40,574 nt of DNA from Candidatus Uhrbacteria bacterium (GCA_018673485.1 JABHCP010000021.1:1-40574), one strand, 5' to 3'. Shown: positions 6,332 to 16,471, counted from the stretch's first letter. The notes: generated by a model from the letters alone, not told the origin. A program made the numbers and translations.

Positions 6332-9300
6332 ATGAGGCTTTTGGCTTTATTTCTTGTTTTAATTATGGCGTTGTCGTCTGTTTTCTTTTTGTTTAACATT
6401 CAATCAGCGAATGCAACTGCGCCGACTTTTTCAATCTCTGGATGGAAGAATGGGCAAACAAAGGTTGTGATTGAGTTTGACTCACCGGTTGACAATGGTT
6501 CTGAGGCAGCACTTGAAGCAACAGACTTTGTGGTTGCAGGAGCAAACGCTGTCTCGATTAGCTCTATTGATCACTTTGTTTTATCAAACACTGTAACCTT
6601 GACGCTGTCGGGAAGCCTTAACTCTGGTGGTGGAACAGACTTCACTATCGCATGTGCGACTGACGCCATTTACAACACAACGGCTGAGGCATGCGGGGCA
6701 ACAGCAGTAAATGTCTACACATCGGTGGCAGAAGATACTACAGGCCCAACAGTGCAGCAGGTAGGCTCAATGGGTAACACAGGGCTATATATTGACTTTG
6801 ATGAGATTGTTGCTACTGCGACAATGATCGCGGGTAATTTCACACTCGTTACTTCTGATGGAGGAGATAATTCTGCAATCACCAGTGTCACTGCTTTTGA
6901 TCAAGGACTGAATATTGAAGCCACCCAAGCGAATATCGGGTCAGGGGCAGGTAATACAATTCAAGTATCCACAGGTGTCACAGATGTATATGGAAATGCT
7001 TCTTTGGGACAGACCATTAATATCTTGCCATCTTTAAGGATTAGTGAAGTCTCAGTTGATGGTGTCGCAAATGCTAAGAATGAATTTATTGAGCTTTATA
7101 ACTACGGAGACACTGCAATTGATCTGTCAGATATGAAGTTGCATATTTACACTCAAGCTGGAACAGCGGATGTGAATGTAACTTTGACTAAGTTTGAAAC
7201 TACAATTCCGTCAAACGGATTCTATTTAATAGCTTCAAATTATTTTTCTTCAGCGACCACTGCTGAGCCAGATGCTACATATTCATCGAGTGAGGCCACA
7301 ATGGTAGCCAACGGTGGAGTTTATATAAGTTATTCCGCGACTGCTAACACAGATGTTATAGATACGGTTGGTTGGGGAACGTCGGCTAAGAAAGAGGGAA
7401 CTGCGGCGAGCAATCCAGCTGCAGGAAGTAGTATAGAGAGAATTGCTGACTTTGGTTCAACAGCTTCAACTATGGCATCGGCAGGCCTAGATGAACATCG
7501 TGGAAATGCATTTGATGAATCAGATAACTCAATTGATTTTGTTGTTCAGACAACACCGGTGCCACAGTATAGTAGCTCTCCGTCGGAATTTGCGTTTGGG
7601 GCATCATTTCATGATGAGGGCGGAGATACTGATGCGCCAACAGTAACCGATTCATTTCCAAGTGCTTCAAGCTCAGCATACATTCCTGCTGACTTGGATA
7701 TCGCAGGTGTTGCATTTAGTGAGTCGATGAATGTTGCTAGTCTTACAACATCAACCGTACAGCTTTATGCAGATAGCGCTCCGGGAGTAAATTTGTGCCA
7801 GACTGTAAGTTATGAAGATTCTAGTGGTTATACAATGTGCAATATTGACCCTAGTGCGTTGCCACTTAGTTCCGTGGCACATACTTTCAAAGTGACTACA
7901 GGGGTGACGGATATTACTATAAATGCAATGGCGTCAGACTATACAGTTAGCTTTACGCCGATTTCTGGAGGAACATTTGATTCGACCGCGATACCATACA
8001 TGGTTGGGTCATATCCACTTGACGGGTCTGCATCCTTCCCGCCTAATGCAGACAATATAACTATAGACTTTTCTGGTTCGCTTAGTGCCGCTACAGTAAC
8101 AAGTGGTAATGTAACTCTAACAAACTTGGATTCAAGCCAGGCGGTTGTATTTACCGGCATCACTACTCAAACCATTGAAGAGTCTGATGATTCAATTTTA
8201 ATTGATGTATCAGGGGTTGAATTGGGTACAAATGTAAATTATCGATTATCTGTAGAGGGTGTGACATCGGCAAATGATATATACGTGGCACCGTTCACAT
8301 TAGATTTTTCTACTGACCTTTTAAGCGATTCCACAGGGCCTACAGTTGAAGGTAGCGAGCCAAGTCGTGCAGAAACTGGTGTATCCGTTGGATGTACTAG
8401 CATTTTTATCGCTTTTGATGAAGGTTTAAACGCGTCATCTGTTGATTCTGATTCTGTGAAGTTGTATCAGGGAGCAGATGAGATGGCTGTTTCTGTTAAT
8501 TACTATTCTTCGTATAACGAGATAGAAATTATTTCGAGTTCTGTATTTGAAGCAAGTACTGAGTACACTGTGAAGTTAGATGCTTCAGGAGCGCCAGATC
8601 AGATTACAAATGCATCAGGAATTGCGCTGCAAGACACAGACGGAACAGGGGATAATTATTACACATTTAGCTTTACGACAGGTTCTGCCGATGTTGGTGT
8701 TCCTGACGTAATGTACGCAACAGCCACGCAGAACAAGGTTATGGTGACGTTTACTGAGTCTATGCGGGAGTCAAAGATTACGGACTTGGATAATTGGGTA
8801 TTGCAGAGTCCAATTGGAACCGCGGTGCCATTATCAGCGCTTGCCGGAGGTTCGGTTAGCTGGGATTCCAATTCATACACTGCTGAGATTTCCGGAATAA
8901 GCTTAACTTCTGACGATACTTTTGAAGTAACAGCTACTACAGCGCTTCAGGATATGTCCGGAAATGCATTATCAGAAAATAAACTTTTCGGTGGCGTTGT
9001 TATAGACTCAGCTATATATGGTGATTCAATGGGGCCAAGTGATGGATTTAGCGGTGAGATCTATGATTTCCCAGCAGGTTACAGCACAGATGACTTTGGT
9101 TATGTGCCACAAGCGTCAGTATTCCCAATGAATACGATGGCTGGAACTTCATCTAGCTATATAGTTGATTTCCCTATTTCAGAGCAAATACGGTCAAGTG
9201 CTAATGCTGGAAAAGCTGTTCTAACATTCCCATCTGGGTTTGACGTTACCGGCGCTGTTGCAGTTGCAGGAACGCATGTCAATGATGACGTGAATGGATA

Positions 9301-12300
9301 TGCTCCAGGAACAGTGGCCATAAATAGTGTTGCGGTAAATGTTTCTGCAAGAACTGTAACAGTTGACTTTAGTATTGCTACCACCTGTGGCGCAGGAAAT
9401 ACAGACCCATGTGTGTCAGGTGACGAATATGATTACATCAGTTTTGATCTTGAAGGAATAATAAATACAGATCAGCCACGAGACTGGGAGACATCTGGTT
9501 ATACAGTGGATGTAAAGACGATGACCGGTACAACGATGAATGAAACAATGACGTCAATGCCATTTTATATTTCATCTGCTGGGGATAGCTCTTTGAAAGT
9601 TGACCTAACTGCTTCGGGGCAAAATAGTGGAACTACAGATATTCATATCTGGTCACCAACAACGGGCGAAATGGTTCAATCAGTTAACTTCGCTACAGAA
9701 GCAGATGGTACAGCTCAGACTACATTTGCAGGTTTGCCAGATGATTACTTTGATGTTTGGACAGAAGACAGTATTTTGTCACTTGGTGGCGCAACAGATA
9801 ATTTCTTAGGAGTTGCAGGTGATCAGGTGAGTGTGTCCGGAGTTACTACAAAAAATATAACACTTCCAGCAACTAGTGGTTTAACAAGTGTGACTGTGAA
9901 TATATCGGGTGCAACTGGAAAGTATATTGATGTGTTTGCTAGTGGTTCAAACGGTTTCCAAATGCAAGAAGTAGCGAATACTGATGGCTCTGACACAGTT
10001 ACTTTGAAGTTGACAGATGGAGATTGGTTCGTTGGTGTCGGGCCTCACATGCCAAATGATGGAGGGTACATGATGCCTGAACCACCAGACTATGTGGTTG
10101 ATCCGGGTGATATTCAGTTAAACGTTGATGGGGCTACTGTGACAGAGTCAAGTGGAACGGCAAATGATGGCATAATCGCTTTTGCTCTTACCTCAGCTGA
10201 TTACGCGGTTACTGTAAACGTAGTTGATTCTGATGCAAATGCAATGATGGATGCCATGGTTTACATGGATGATACACAGGCTGGATGGGGTACTTTTGGA
10301 CAGACTTCAGGTGCAGGATCTGCGATATTAAACGTAAACGAAGGAACATTCCGTGTTGGTGCATTTATGGATGGAGCACCTCCAACTCGAGAGGTCCAGG
10401 TAAGAATTGATGGTTCTGGAAATATATATCAAGAAGGAACGTTGGTCTCTTCCATTACACTAGAGCTTTCAAAGGGTGAGCAGGCCATTAGTGGTACGGT
10501 GACTGATGGAACTAATGCGGTTTCTGGAGCATCTGTTCACGCATTTTGTTCTGCTAATTGTGTTGGATACTTCGACGCTGGTGCTATAACGTCTTCCAAC
10601 GGAACATATTCACTTTATGTGGGTAATGGAACTTGGAAGGTGGAGGCGTATATTCCTGGCTATGGTCCAACATTGCAAACCACTGTGACTGTTAGTGATG
10701 CAGATGAGGCAGGTATAAACTTGTCACCTGACAGTGCTACAACATTTAGAACAATTGCAGGTACAGTTTGTAAGGTTGCAGGTGGTGGAGCTGATTGTTC
10801 GGCTGCGACTGGTTTGGATGGAATAGAAGTATTTGCATGGAGTCCAAATGGAGGAAGTAACTTTGCAAACACTGCCGACGATGGAACATACACTTTGCGA
10901 GTCCCAGCGGCATCAGGTTACACAGTAGAGGCTTGGGATCCTCATAAGGGTCCATTGCCGATAATAACCAACGTGGATACAACTTCAGCAAATCAAACAG
11001 ATCAAGACATTGTTATTGATACTCCAGAGGCAGTTACTGTGAATCTTAAGGATTCATTGGGAAGTGCTGTAGCGATGGGAGAGGTATTTGTTGAATTCTT
11101 TGATGATTCGGCAAACATCAGACAACATTTGTTTATAGAAAATGCTAGCACAGCGGACATTGAGTTGCCAGAGGGTACATATGATGTTCTGGTATATACA
11201 CATGGAGTAGAGATTGACGAAGGCACTGATGTGATCACAGATAATGGTGGCACAACAGTAGTGAGCTCAGGAGTTGTAACAGTCGACGGAGCAGAGATTA
11301 TCAAGATTGAAATGCCTGATTTGAATACTATCTCAGGAACACTTACAGATGGTACAGATCCGATTGCGAATGCCTATGTTGAGATTTCTGATCCAACAAA
11401 TGGTTTATATATCGGCGCAGAGACTGACACATCTGGTGATTATTCGATTGTAGTTCCCGATGGTACTTATCAGGTTAATGCGTTTAACCCTGGACTTGTT
11501 CTTACTCCAGAGACTGTGACTATGGCTGGGTCTGATGTGACGGGTACGGATTTGGCTGGTTCCATATCTGATCAAAATATCACAGGTACGATTACAGATC
11601 TAAACGATGCCGTTGTTCCCTATGCCTTTGTGCAAGCAACAAAAGAAGGTGGTGGATTTGTCGCAATTCAAGCAGATGCTGATGGCGAATACTCATTACC
11701 GGTTGATGATGGAACTTGGGAGGTATCAGCAATTGGACACGGATATGATAGCGTTGCAGCTGTATCAGAAATTGCAATTGACGGAAGCTCATCAACTGGC
11801 AACAATATTCAGTTTGAAGCATTGGCTACTGGATTGAATGAACCAACAGTTAAGTCAATTACCCCGTCAGAAGGTGGTACAGTTCAGGATCAAGATCTTG
11901 GAATCTCAGTTAACATTCCAGGAAGAGCGACAAGTACATCTGAAAGTGCGGGTAGTGTAACGGTTAAAGAAACAAATAACGTTGTTAATACTGCGACAGT
12001 GGATGTTGTTGGAAACGGTTTCGAGGTTTCTATGACTGACGCAGGTGGAACAGTACTTTCCTCTGGTTTTGACGAGGAGGTTACAATTACTAGAACGATG
12101 GCAGTAGCAGACCTCGCAACAAACAGTATTGATACATACGCTGAGGCAGAGGATCTTACAATTTCATATTTCTCAGGAAATGGAACTTGGATTCCGGAAA
12201 ACACAACAACGGCATATCTTGACGCAAGCGGAGACACTGTTGCAACACCTGCAGCAGACCTGTCAAATGTAGCGAATGTGCAGTTTACAATGGCGGTAGA

Positions 12301-13708
12301 TCACTTTACTGTGTTCTCAATCACCGTGCCATCTGACGGATTGGCACCAGCGGCGCCAACAGGCGTTTCAGTAAGTGATAGTGGGTCACAGAGCGTGAGT
12401 GTTAGTTGGAGCGCAGTTACAACAAACTCCGACGCATCAGCAATATCTGACTTGCTTGGTTACGAGGTATACAGAGATACAAGCTCAACCGGACCATTTA
12501 CAACACAGGTTAATACTTCTGACGTACTAACAACATCATTTACAGACTCTACTGTTACAACTGGGACCACCTATTACTATAAGGTGACAGCAGCTGACAC
12601 TGGAGGGCTCGAGTCTGCGAAGTCTACAGTTTCAAGTGGAGTTTCTGCAGCTGCTGCGTCAAGCAGTGGCGGTGGTGGTGGAGGTGTATCGACCAGAGTA
12701 ACTTCTGCGACAATCGAAGTTGACAGTCCAGCCACTGATGGTGAATTGCAGGGTGGAGCTGATGTAGTTATCACGTGGAGCACCAGCGGATCCTCAGAAG
12801 AGGTTGACCTTTACGCGTCATATGACGGTGGTGAAACGTTCAGCACAATAGCGACAGACATTGATGCTGACGATGATTACACATGGTTGGTGCCAAATGT
12901 TGACTCAAACACTGTGGTTGTGCGAGCCGATGTTAGAGGGATCAGCAGTGTACTTGATAGCGATCAAACATCAGAATTCTCAATCGTGGCTGATACAGAT
13001 CAAGACGTTGAGACAATCGAGGAAGTTACAAGCGCAATTGATCCAGTGGTTGAGTATTACCCATCAGCAGAGGATGCAGAGGCGATGTTGCCTGACAGTA
13101 TCGATGTCGGTGATCTAATCAAGTCAGAGTCATTATCCACTGTTTACGTAGTTGGAGGTGATGGATTGCGACATCCTTTCCCCAACGAGTTAACATTCTT
13201 CTCATGGTTCACATCATTTGAGAGCGTAAAAGTAATATCAGGTGATGATTTGAGCTCAATCACGTTAGGTGGACCTGTACGAGTGCGTCCAGGAACTTGG
13301 ATGATAATGATCCAAAGTGATCCAAAGGTCTATGCAGTAGAGCCTGGTGGAGTTATAAGATGGGTTGAGACTGAGGAAGTTGCCACTGCACTATGGGGTG
13401 ACACATGGAATCAGAAGATTGTTGATATAGAGCCAACATACTTTAATAAGTACACAGTAGGAGATTCAATATCGGATACCACATTGCATCCACTTGGGTC
13501 AGTAGTGCGGTCGTCTAATGATTCAGCTTACTACCTAGCAGAAGATGGAACACTTAGACTTTTTGAAAGTGAATACGCGGTTCGTGATAATATGATTCAA
13601 ACTAGGTTCGAGCTTCATGCAACAACAGAAGATCTTGCCAAAACAGTTGGATCGATAATATCAGGGCTAGAAGATGTACTATATCTCTACCAAGATATTG
13701 GACGATAG
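6332..13708 (+). CDS. Giant multi-domain surface protein (2458 aa)
   Basis: An exported adhesin-like or S-layer-like protein. I chose the ATG at 6332, 16 codons inside the longest frame, because GAGG lies 7 bases upstream and the protein then begins with a clean signal peptide (MRLLALFLVLIMALSSVFFL, cleavage near SANA). In order: several Ig-like/SbsA (Big_5) domains (~30-240 and on to ~930) and an inserted lamin-tail domain at ~240-420 (ISEVSVDG...NEFIELYNYGDTAIDLS). Then come carboxypeptidase-regulatory-like beta modules (~1390-1850, repeated GTVTDG...ANAYVE... GTYQV), a fibronectin type III domain (~2010-2105), a Ser/Gly linker with six glycines, a further Ig-like domain, and a C-terminal ~230-residue aromatic module (VYVVGGDGLRHPFPNELTFF). 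No membrane anchor or sortase motif is visible. Codon use matches the AT-rich background. Confidence 0.85.
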   Translation: MRLLALFLVLIMALSSVFFLFNIQSANATAPTFSISGWKNGQTKVVIEFDSPVDNGSEAALEATDFVVAGANAVSISSIDHFVLSNTVTLTLSGSLNSGGGTDFTIACATDAIYNTTAEACGATAVNVYTSVAEDTTGPTVQQVGSMGNTGLYIDFDEIVATATMIAGNFTLVTSDGGDNSAITSVTAFDQGLNIEATQANIGSGAGNTIQVSTGVTDVYGNASLGQTINILPSLRISEVSVDGVANAKNEFIELYNYGDTAIDLSDMKLHIYTQAGTADVNVTLTKFETTIPSNGFYLIASNYFSSATTAEPDATYSSSEATMVANGGVYISYSATANTDVIDTVGWGTSAKKEGTAASNPAAGSSIERIADFGSTASTMASAGLDEHRGNAFDESDNSIDFVVQTTPVPQYSSSPSEFAFGASFHDEGGDTDAPTVTDSFPSASSSAYIPADLDIAGVAFSESMNVASLTTSTVQLYADSAPGVNLCQTVSYEDSSGYTMCNIDPSALPLSSVAHTFKVTTGVTDITINAMASDYTVSFTPISGGTFDSTAIPYMVGSYPLDGSASFPPNADNITIDFSGSLSAATVTSGNVTLTNLDSSQAVVFTGITTQTIEESDDSILIDVSGVELGTNVNYRLSVEGVTSANDIYVAPFTLDFSTDLLSDSTGPTVEGSEPSRAETGVSVGCTSIFIAFDEGLNASSVDSDSVKLYQGADEMAVSVNYYSSYNEIEIISSSVFEASTEYTVKLDASGAPDQITNASGIALQDTDGTGDNYYTFSFTTGSADVGVPDVMYATATQNKVMVTFTESMRESKITDLDNWVLQSPIGTAVPLSALAGGSVSWDSNSYTAEISGISLTSDDTFEVTATTALQDMSGNALSENKLFGGVVIDSAIYGDSMGPSDGFSGEIYDFPAGYSTDDFGYVPQASVFPMNTMAGTSSSYIVDFPISEQIRSSANAGKAVLTFPSGFDVTGAVAVAGTHVNDDVNGYAPGTVAINSVAVNVSARTVTVDFSIATTCGAGNTDPCVSGDEYDYISFDLEGIINTDQPRDWETSGYTVDVKTMTGTTMNETMTSMPFYISSAGDSSLKVDLTASGQNSGTTDIHIWSPTTGEMVQSVNFATEADGTAQTTFAGLPDDYFDVWTEDSILSLGGATDNFLGVAGDQVSVSGVTTKNITLPATSGLTSVTVNISGATGKYIDVFASGSNGFQMQEVANTDGSDTVTLKLTDGDWFVGVGPHMPNDGGYMMPEPPDYVVDPGDIQLNVDGATVTESSGTANDGIIAFALTSADYAVTVNVVDSDANAMMDAMVYMDDTQAGWGTFGQTSGAGSAILNVNEGTFRVGAFMDGAPPTREVQVRIDGSGNIYQEGTLVSSITLELSKGEQAISGTVTDGTNAVSGASVHAFCSANCVGYFDAGAITSSNGTYSLYVGNGTWKVEAYIPGYGPTLQTTVTVSDADEAGINLSPDSATTFRTIAGTVCKVAGGGADCSAATGLDGIEVFAWSPNGGSNFANTADDGTYTLRVPAASGYTVEAWDPHKGPLPIITNVDTTSANQTDQDIVIDTPEAVTVNLKDSLGSAVAMGEVFVEFFDDSANIRQHLFIENASTADIELPEGTYDVLVYTHGVEIDEGTDVITDNGGTTVVSSGVVTVDGAEIIKIEMPDLNTISGTLTDGTDPIANAYVEISDPTNGLYIGAETDTSGDYSIVVPDGTYQVNAFNPGLVLTPETVTMAGSDVTGTDLAGSISDQNITGTITDLNDAVVPYAFVQATKEGGGFVAIQADADGEYSLPVDDGTWEVSAIGHGYDSVAAVSEIAIDGSSSTGNNIQFEALATGLNEPTVKSITPSEGGTVQDQDLGISVNIPGRATSTSESAGSVTVKETNNVVNTATVDVVGNGFEVSMTDAGGTVLSSGFDEEVTITRTMAVADLATNSIDTYAEAEDLTISYFSGNGTWIPENTTTAYLDASGDTVATPAADLSNVANVQFTMAVDHFTVFSITVPSDGLAPAAPTGVSVSDSGSQSVSVSWSAVTTNSDASAISDLLGYEVYRDTSSTGPFTTQVNTSDVLTTSFTDSTVTTGTTYYYKVTAADTGGLESAKSTVSSGVSAAAASSSGGGGGGVSTRVTSATIEVDSPATDGELQGGADVVITWSTSGSSEEVDLYASYDGGETFSTIATDIDADDDYTWLVPNVDSNTVVVRADVRGISSVLDSDQTSEFSIVADTDQDVETIEEVTSAIDPVVEYYPSAEDAEAMLPDSIDVGDLIKSESLSTVYVVGGDGLRHPFPNELTFFSWFTSFESVKVISGDDLSSITLGGPVRVRPGTWMIMIQSDPKVYAVEPGGVIRWVETEEVATALWGDTWNQKIVDIEPTYFNKYTVGDSISDTTLHPLGSVVRSSNDSAYYLAEDGTLRLFESEYAVRDNMIQTRFELHATTEDLAKTVGSIISGLEDVLYLYQDIGR

Positions 13709-13719
13709 ATAAATAAGTT

Positions 13720-13750
13720 AAAACAACCGCCACCCGGCGGTTGTTTTGTT
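13720..13750 (+). terminator. Intrinsic terminator
   Basis: Stem AAAACAACCGCC / GGCGGTTGTTTT with loop ACCC and a T-rich tail, 12 bases after the giant gene. Confidence 0.9.
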
Positions 13751-13755
13751 TTAAT

Positions 13756-13782
13756 AAGGTCCTTGATCGGGACAAGGACCTT
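13756..13782. repeat. GTCCTTG hairpin repeat, copy 2
   Basis: A 10-bp stem AAGGTCCTTG / CAAGGACCTT around the loop ATCGGGA. The inner 21 bases are identical to 4488-4508. Confidence 0.75.
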
Positions 13783-13783
13783 G

Positions 13784-13821
13784 ACGGTGCCGGGTCGTGG
13801 ATTGTAGCGTTTTGATATTTT
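13784..13821 (+). repeat. GTCGTGGATTGTAGCG repeat, single end
   Basis: These 38 bases match the reverse complement of 30143-30180 at 37 of 38 positions. The shared core is GGGTCGTGGATTGTAGCG followed by TTTT(G/A)ATATTTT. Here only one arm is present. Confidence 0.8.
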
Positions 13822-13836
13822 CACTGGAAAAAAAGA

Positions 13837-13882
13837 AATTAATTACACTTATGAGTCGATCGACTCATAAGTGTAATTAATT
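13837..13882. repeat. Perfect 46-bp palindrome (CGATCG family)
   Basis: Both 23-base arms are exact complements with no loop. The centre is GAGTCGATCGACTC and the outer arms are AATTAATTACACTTA. It lies 45 bases before the flavoprotein ATG. Related palindromes are at 15198-15239, 25891-25932 and 32781-32820. Confidence 0.9.
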
Positions 13883-13926
13883 GATTAAAGCCTTGATAAT
13901 TCCTCTCAATCTGGCATAGTGTGGTT

Positions 13927-15186
13927 ATGAAAAATGAAACTTACGATGTGATTGTTGTCGGTGGTGGGCCCTCGGGGATGATGGCGGCAGGAAGGGCTGG
14001 GGAGCTTGGAGCAAGGGTGCTTTTGATTGAAAAGAATGATCGACTTGGTAAAAAGTTGAGCCTTACGGGTGGAAGGCGATGTAACATCACCAATGCGGAG
14101 TTTGATGATCATTTATTTTTAGATAATTTTCCTGAGTCAAAACAGTTCTTGTTCTCACCTTTTTCACAATTCAACGTAGAAGACACATTCAAGTTCTTCA
14201 AAAATCAAAACCTGCCTCTTGTCATTGAAGATCGAAAGCGAGCTTTTCCAAAATCTCAGAGTGCTGAAGATGTTAGTTTGGCACTTGTTGATTATATGAA
14301 AGAGAGTGGGGGAGTTACGATTAAGCTTGACGCCTCGATCGAATCACTTATCGAAACTGATGGTATCATCAAAGGTGTGAAAACATCGGCCGGCTCGTTT
14401 GATGCATCATCAATAATCCTCGCAACCGGAGGGCTCGCCGCTCCTGATACTGGTTCAACTGGTGATGGTTTGTCGATTCTTGAAAAGCTTGGCCATACAA
14501 TTAAAGAGCCAGACTCGAATCTTTCACCATTGCGTACATCATCTAAATGGGTGCATGGACTTTCTGGAATAAGTGTTGATGATATGGTGCTTCGATATAA
14601 GCAGGACAATAAGACACAGTTAAAACTACGCGGACGATTATTGTTTACTCATTTTGGGATTTCAGGACCACTTGTGATCAACTCAGCATTCAAAGTGAAG
14701 ACATTATTGAAAGACGGACCGGTGGAGGCATCAATCGATTTGTTTCCAGACCATGATCTTGGCAGCTTGGACAAATTCATTCTAGATTTTTTTGAGCAGC
14801 ATGGAAAAAAGTTTGTGAGGACTGCGCTTAAAGAGTTGCTTCAGAACAAGCTTGTCGATACGGTTCTAAAACTCCCAGGACTCAGATTCGGTGACGTGCC
14901 AGCTCGTGATGTATCCAAAGAGCAGAGAAAGTTACTCGTTCATACATTGAAAGACCTTAACTTTCCGATCAAAGGAACTATGGGACTGGAATGGTCGATC
15001 GTGGCTGATGGTGGGGTTATCCCACAAGAAGTGGATTTTAAAACAATGAGCTCAAAGTTATTTCCAAACTTGTATCTGATCGGTGATATTATCGATATCA
15101 ACAGACCTTCCGGAGGATTCTCTTTGCAACTCTGTTGGACCACAGGCTACGTTGCTGGCTCACATGCAGTACAGAAATCAATATAA
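13927..15186 (+). CDS. HI0933/BaiN-family FAD-dependent flavoprotein
   Basis: A 419-residue flavin-dependent oxidoreductase of the HI0933-like family, cytoplasmic, with unknown substrate. The N-terminal FAD-binding Rossmann motif reads VIVVGGGPSGMMAAGRAGEL, followed by VLLIEKNDRLGKKLSLTGGR and the family signature GGRRCNITN (residues ~48-56). A second dinucleotide contact is ILATGGLAAPDTGSTGDG (~158-175). The C-terminal GDIIDINRPSGGFSLQLCWT closes the FAD site. Length is typical. A GTG at 13921 is an alternative start. The ATG at 13927 is favoured because a -10-like CATAGT with TTGATA 16 bases upstream would start transcription at about this ATG. The gene sits between two perfect palindromes. 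Confidence 0.88.
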   Translation: MKNETYDVIVVGGGPSGMMAAGRAGELGARVLLIEKNDRLGKKLSLTGGRRCNITNAEFDDHLFLDNFPESKQFLFSPFSQFNVEDTFKFFKNQNLPLVIEDRKRAFPKSQSAEDVSLALVDYMKESGGVTIKLDASIESLIETDGIIKGVKTSAGSFDASSIILATGGLAAPDTGSTGDGLSILEKLGHTIKEPDSNLSPLRTSSKWVHGLSGISVDDMVLRYKQDNKTQLKLRGRLLFTHFGISGPLVINSAFKVKTLLKDGPVEASIDLFPDHDLGSLDKFILDFFEQHGKKFVRTALKELLQNKLVDTVLKLPGLRFGDVPARDVSKEQRKLLVHTLKDLNFPIKGTMGLEWSIVADGGVIPQEVDFKTMSSKLFPNLYLIGDIIDINRPSGGFSLQLCWTTGYVAGSHAVQKSI

Positions 15187-15197
15187 ACTTATCGATT

Positions 15198-15239
15198 CTG
15201 GCTTCACTTAAGGTCCGATCGGACCTTAAGTGAAGCCAG
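15198..15239. repeat. Perfect 42-bp palindrome (CGATCG family)
   Basis: The 21-base arms are exact complements, no loop. The centre is AAGGTCCGATCGGACCTT and the outer arms are CTGGCTTCACTT. It lies 11 bases after the flavoprotein stop and could act as a bidirectional terminator, though no T run follows. The 18-base centre is identical in 32781-32820. Confidence 0.92.
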
Positions 15240-15259
15240 CAATTAAAAAGCAATTGTTG

Positions 15260-15268
15260 TGTTAAAAT
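15260..15268 (+). promoter_or_regulatory. Extended -10 of EEP-family gene
   Basis: TG-T-TAAAAT ends 7 bases before the ATG at 15276, consistent with a leaderless message. Confidence 0.5.
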
Positions 15269-15275
15269 AATACGT

Positions 15276-16088
15276 ATGAAAATAATTTCGTTAAATACTT
15301 ATTCTGGAGTTGTATTTGAACCTTTGATGAAATTCATCGTGGATCAGGCGCCATCAACTGACGTGTTTTGTTTTCAGGAGGTAACGAACGCAAATCGAGA
15401 TCAAGAGCAGGTGGGGGGTGATCCGAACGTGAACTTATTTACAGAGCTTCAAAAACGTCTACCAGATCATGAAGGGCATTTTGAGGTTATGGACGAGCAT
15501 TGCGCGGTTGATCATAAAAAAAATTGTGAGGGACCATTTGGTGTTGCGATTTTTGTTAGAAAAAATTTGAAAGTAAAAAATCGAGAAGGATTTTTTGTGT
15601 ATAAAGAATTGAATTCATACGACGGTAAGGATTATTCAACACTTGGTATGGTGGCATTGAGTATTACAGTTGATGTATCTGGGAGCGATGTGACATTCGG
15701 GACAGTTCATGGAGCGGCATTTCCAGCGCATAAATTAGATACACCCGAGCGCATCGTGCAATCGCAAAAGATAATTGATCGTATGGCGGGAAAATCTGGT
15801 GAAAAGATCGTGTTGGGAGACTTCAACCTGTTGCCTGAAGCAGAGAGTGTGAAGATGTTTGAAAAGGCTGGCTATAAAGATCTTATTAAGGAATTTCAGA
15901 TAAAGACTACGAGGGGTTCGCATATGCGCACTTTATTCCCAGAATACGAGCATGGTAAGTATGGATTCCAGGAGTTTGCCGATTACACCTTCGTGACATC
16001 GGGGATTAAAGTCGAGAGTTTCGAAGTACCAGACGTACCAATCTCGGATCACTTACCAATGATATTAAAATTTAATTTAAATAAATAA
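15276..16088 (+). CDS. Endonuclease/exonuclease/phosphatase family protein
   Basis: A 270-residue metal-dependent phosphodiesterase of the EEP superfamily (DNase I / sphingomyelinase fold). It starts MKIISLNTYSG, the usual first strand with Asn as metal or phosphate ligand. FCFQEVTN (~31-38) supplies the metal-binding Glu. The middle strand VTFGTVHGAAFPAHKLDTPE is consistent with the conserved His region. GDFNLLPEA (~187-195) carries the Asp/Asn pair, and SDHLPMILKF (~256-265) is the closing Asp-His motif. No signal peptide is visible, so it is probably cytoplasmic; the substrate cannot be told. It is followed 5 bases later by the cupin gene, so the two are likely co-transcribed. Confidence 0.88.
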   Translation: MKIISLNTYSGVVFEPLMKFIVDQAPSTDVFCFQEVTNANRDQEQVGGDPNVNLFTELQKRLPDHEGHFEVMDEHCAVDHKKNCEGPFGVAIFVRKNLKVKNREGFFVYKELNSYDGKDYSTLGMVALSITVDVSGSDVTFGTVHGAAFPAHKLDTPERIVQSQKIIDRMAGKSGEKIVLGDFNLLPEAESVKMFEKAGYKDLIKEFQIKTTRGSHMRTLFPEYEHGKYGFQEFADYTFVTSGIKVESFEVPDVPISDHLPMILKFNLNK

Positions 16089-16093
16089 TATAT

Positions 16094-16462
16094 ATGTCAG
16101 GATTTCATGTGGAGCTTGAGAAGAAAACGCTTGAGAATGAGAATTATCGGGAGGTTTTGTTTACGGGTCCAAATAGTCAGCTTGTGGTGATGAGTATCGC
16201 GCCTGGGGATGAGATTGGAATGGAGGTTCACGAAGAACACGATCAGTTTATAAGGGTTGAGGCAGGTGAAGGGAAGGCAAGTATCGGCGGGGAAGAGTTC
16301 GATCTTATTGATGGAAGTGCAATCGTTGTGCCAGCAGGAGCTGAGCATAACGTTTGGAACGTTTCGACTGAGTCGAAGTTAAAGTTATACACTGTATACA
16401 CTCCACCAGAGCATGCAGATGGAACAATTCACGCATCGAAAGCTGATGATACTGGCCATTAA
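16094..16462 (+). CDS. Cupin-domain protein
   Basis: A 122-residue single-domain cupin, similar to the mannose-6-phosphate-isomerase-like group. Cupin motif 1 is in GMEVHEEHDQFIRVEAGEG (residues ~40-58), where the two His and Glu would bind the metal. Motif 2 is GSAIVVPAGAEHNVWN (~74-89) with the third His. The C-terminal tail HADGTIHASKADDTGH is common in this subgroup. The ligand or enzyme activity cannot be inferred. It lies 5 bases after the EEP-family gene and is followed by a perfect terminator. Confidence 0.88.
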   Translation: MSGFHVELEKKTLENENYREVLFTGPNSQLVVMSIAPGDEIGMEVHEEHDQFIRVEAGEGKASIGGEEFDLIDGSAIVVPAGAEHNVWNVSTESKLKLYTVYTPPEHADGTIHASKADDTGH

Positions 16463-16471
16463 TCGATAAAT

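Noticed and set aside
11002-12237. Several minus-strand frames within the giant surface gene
   Set aside because: They are low-complexity Thr/Val/Ser shadows of the repetitive plus-strand gene with no ribosome sites.
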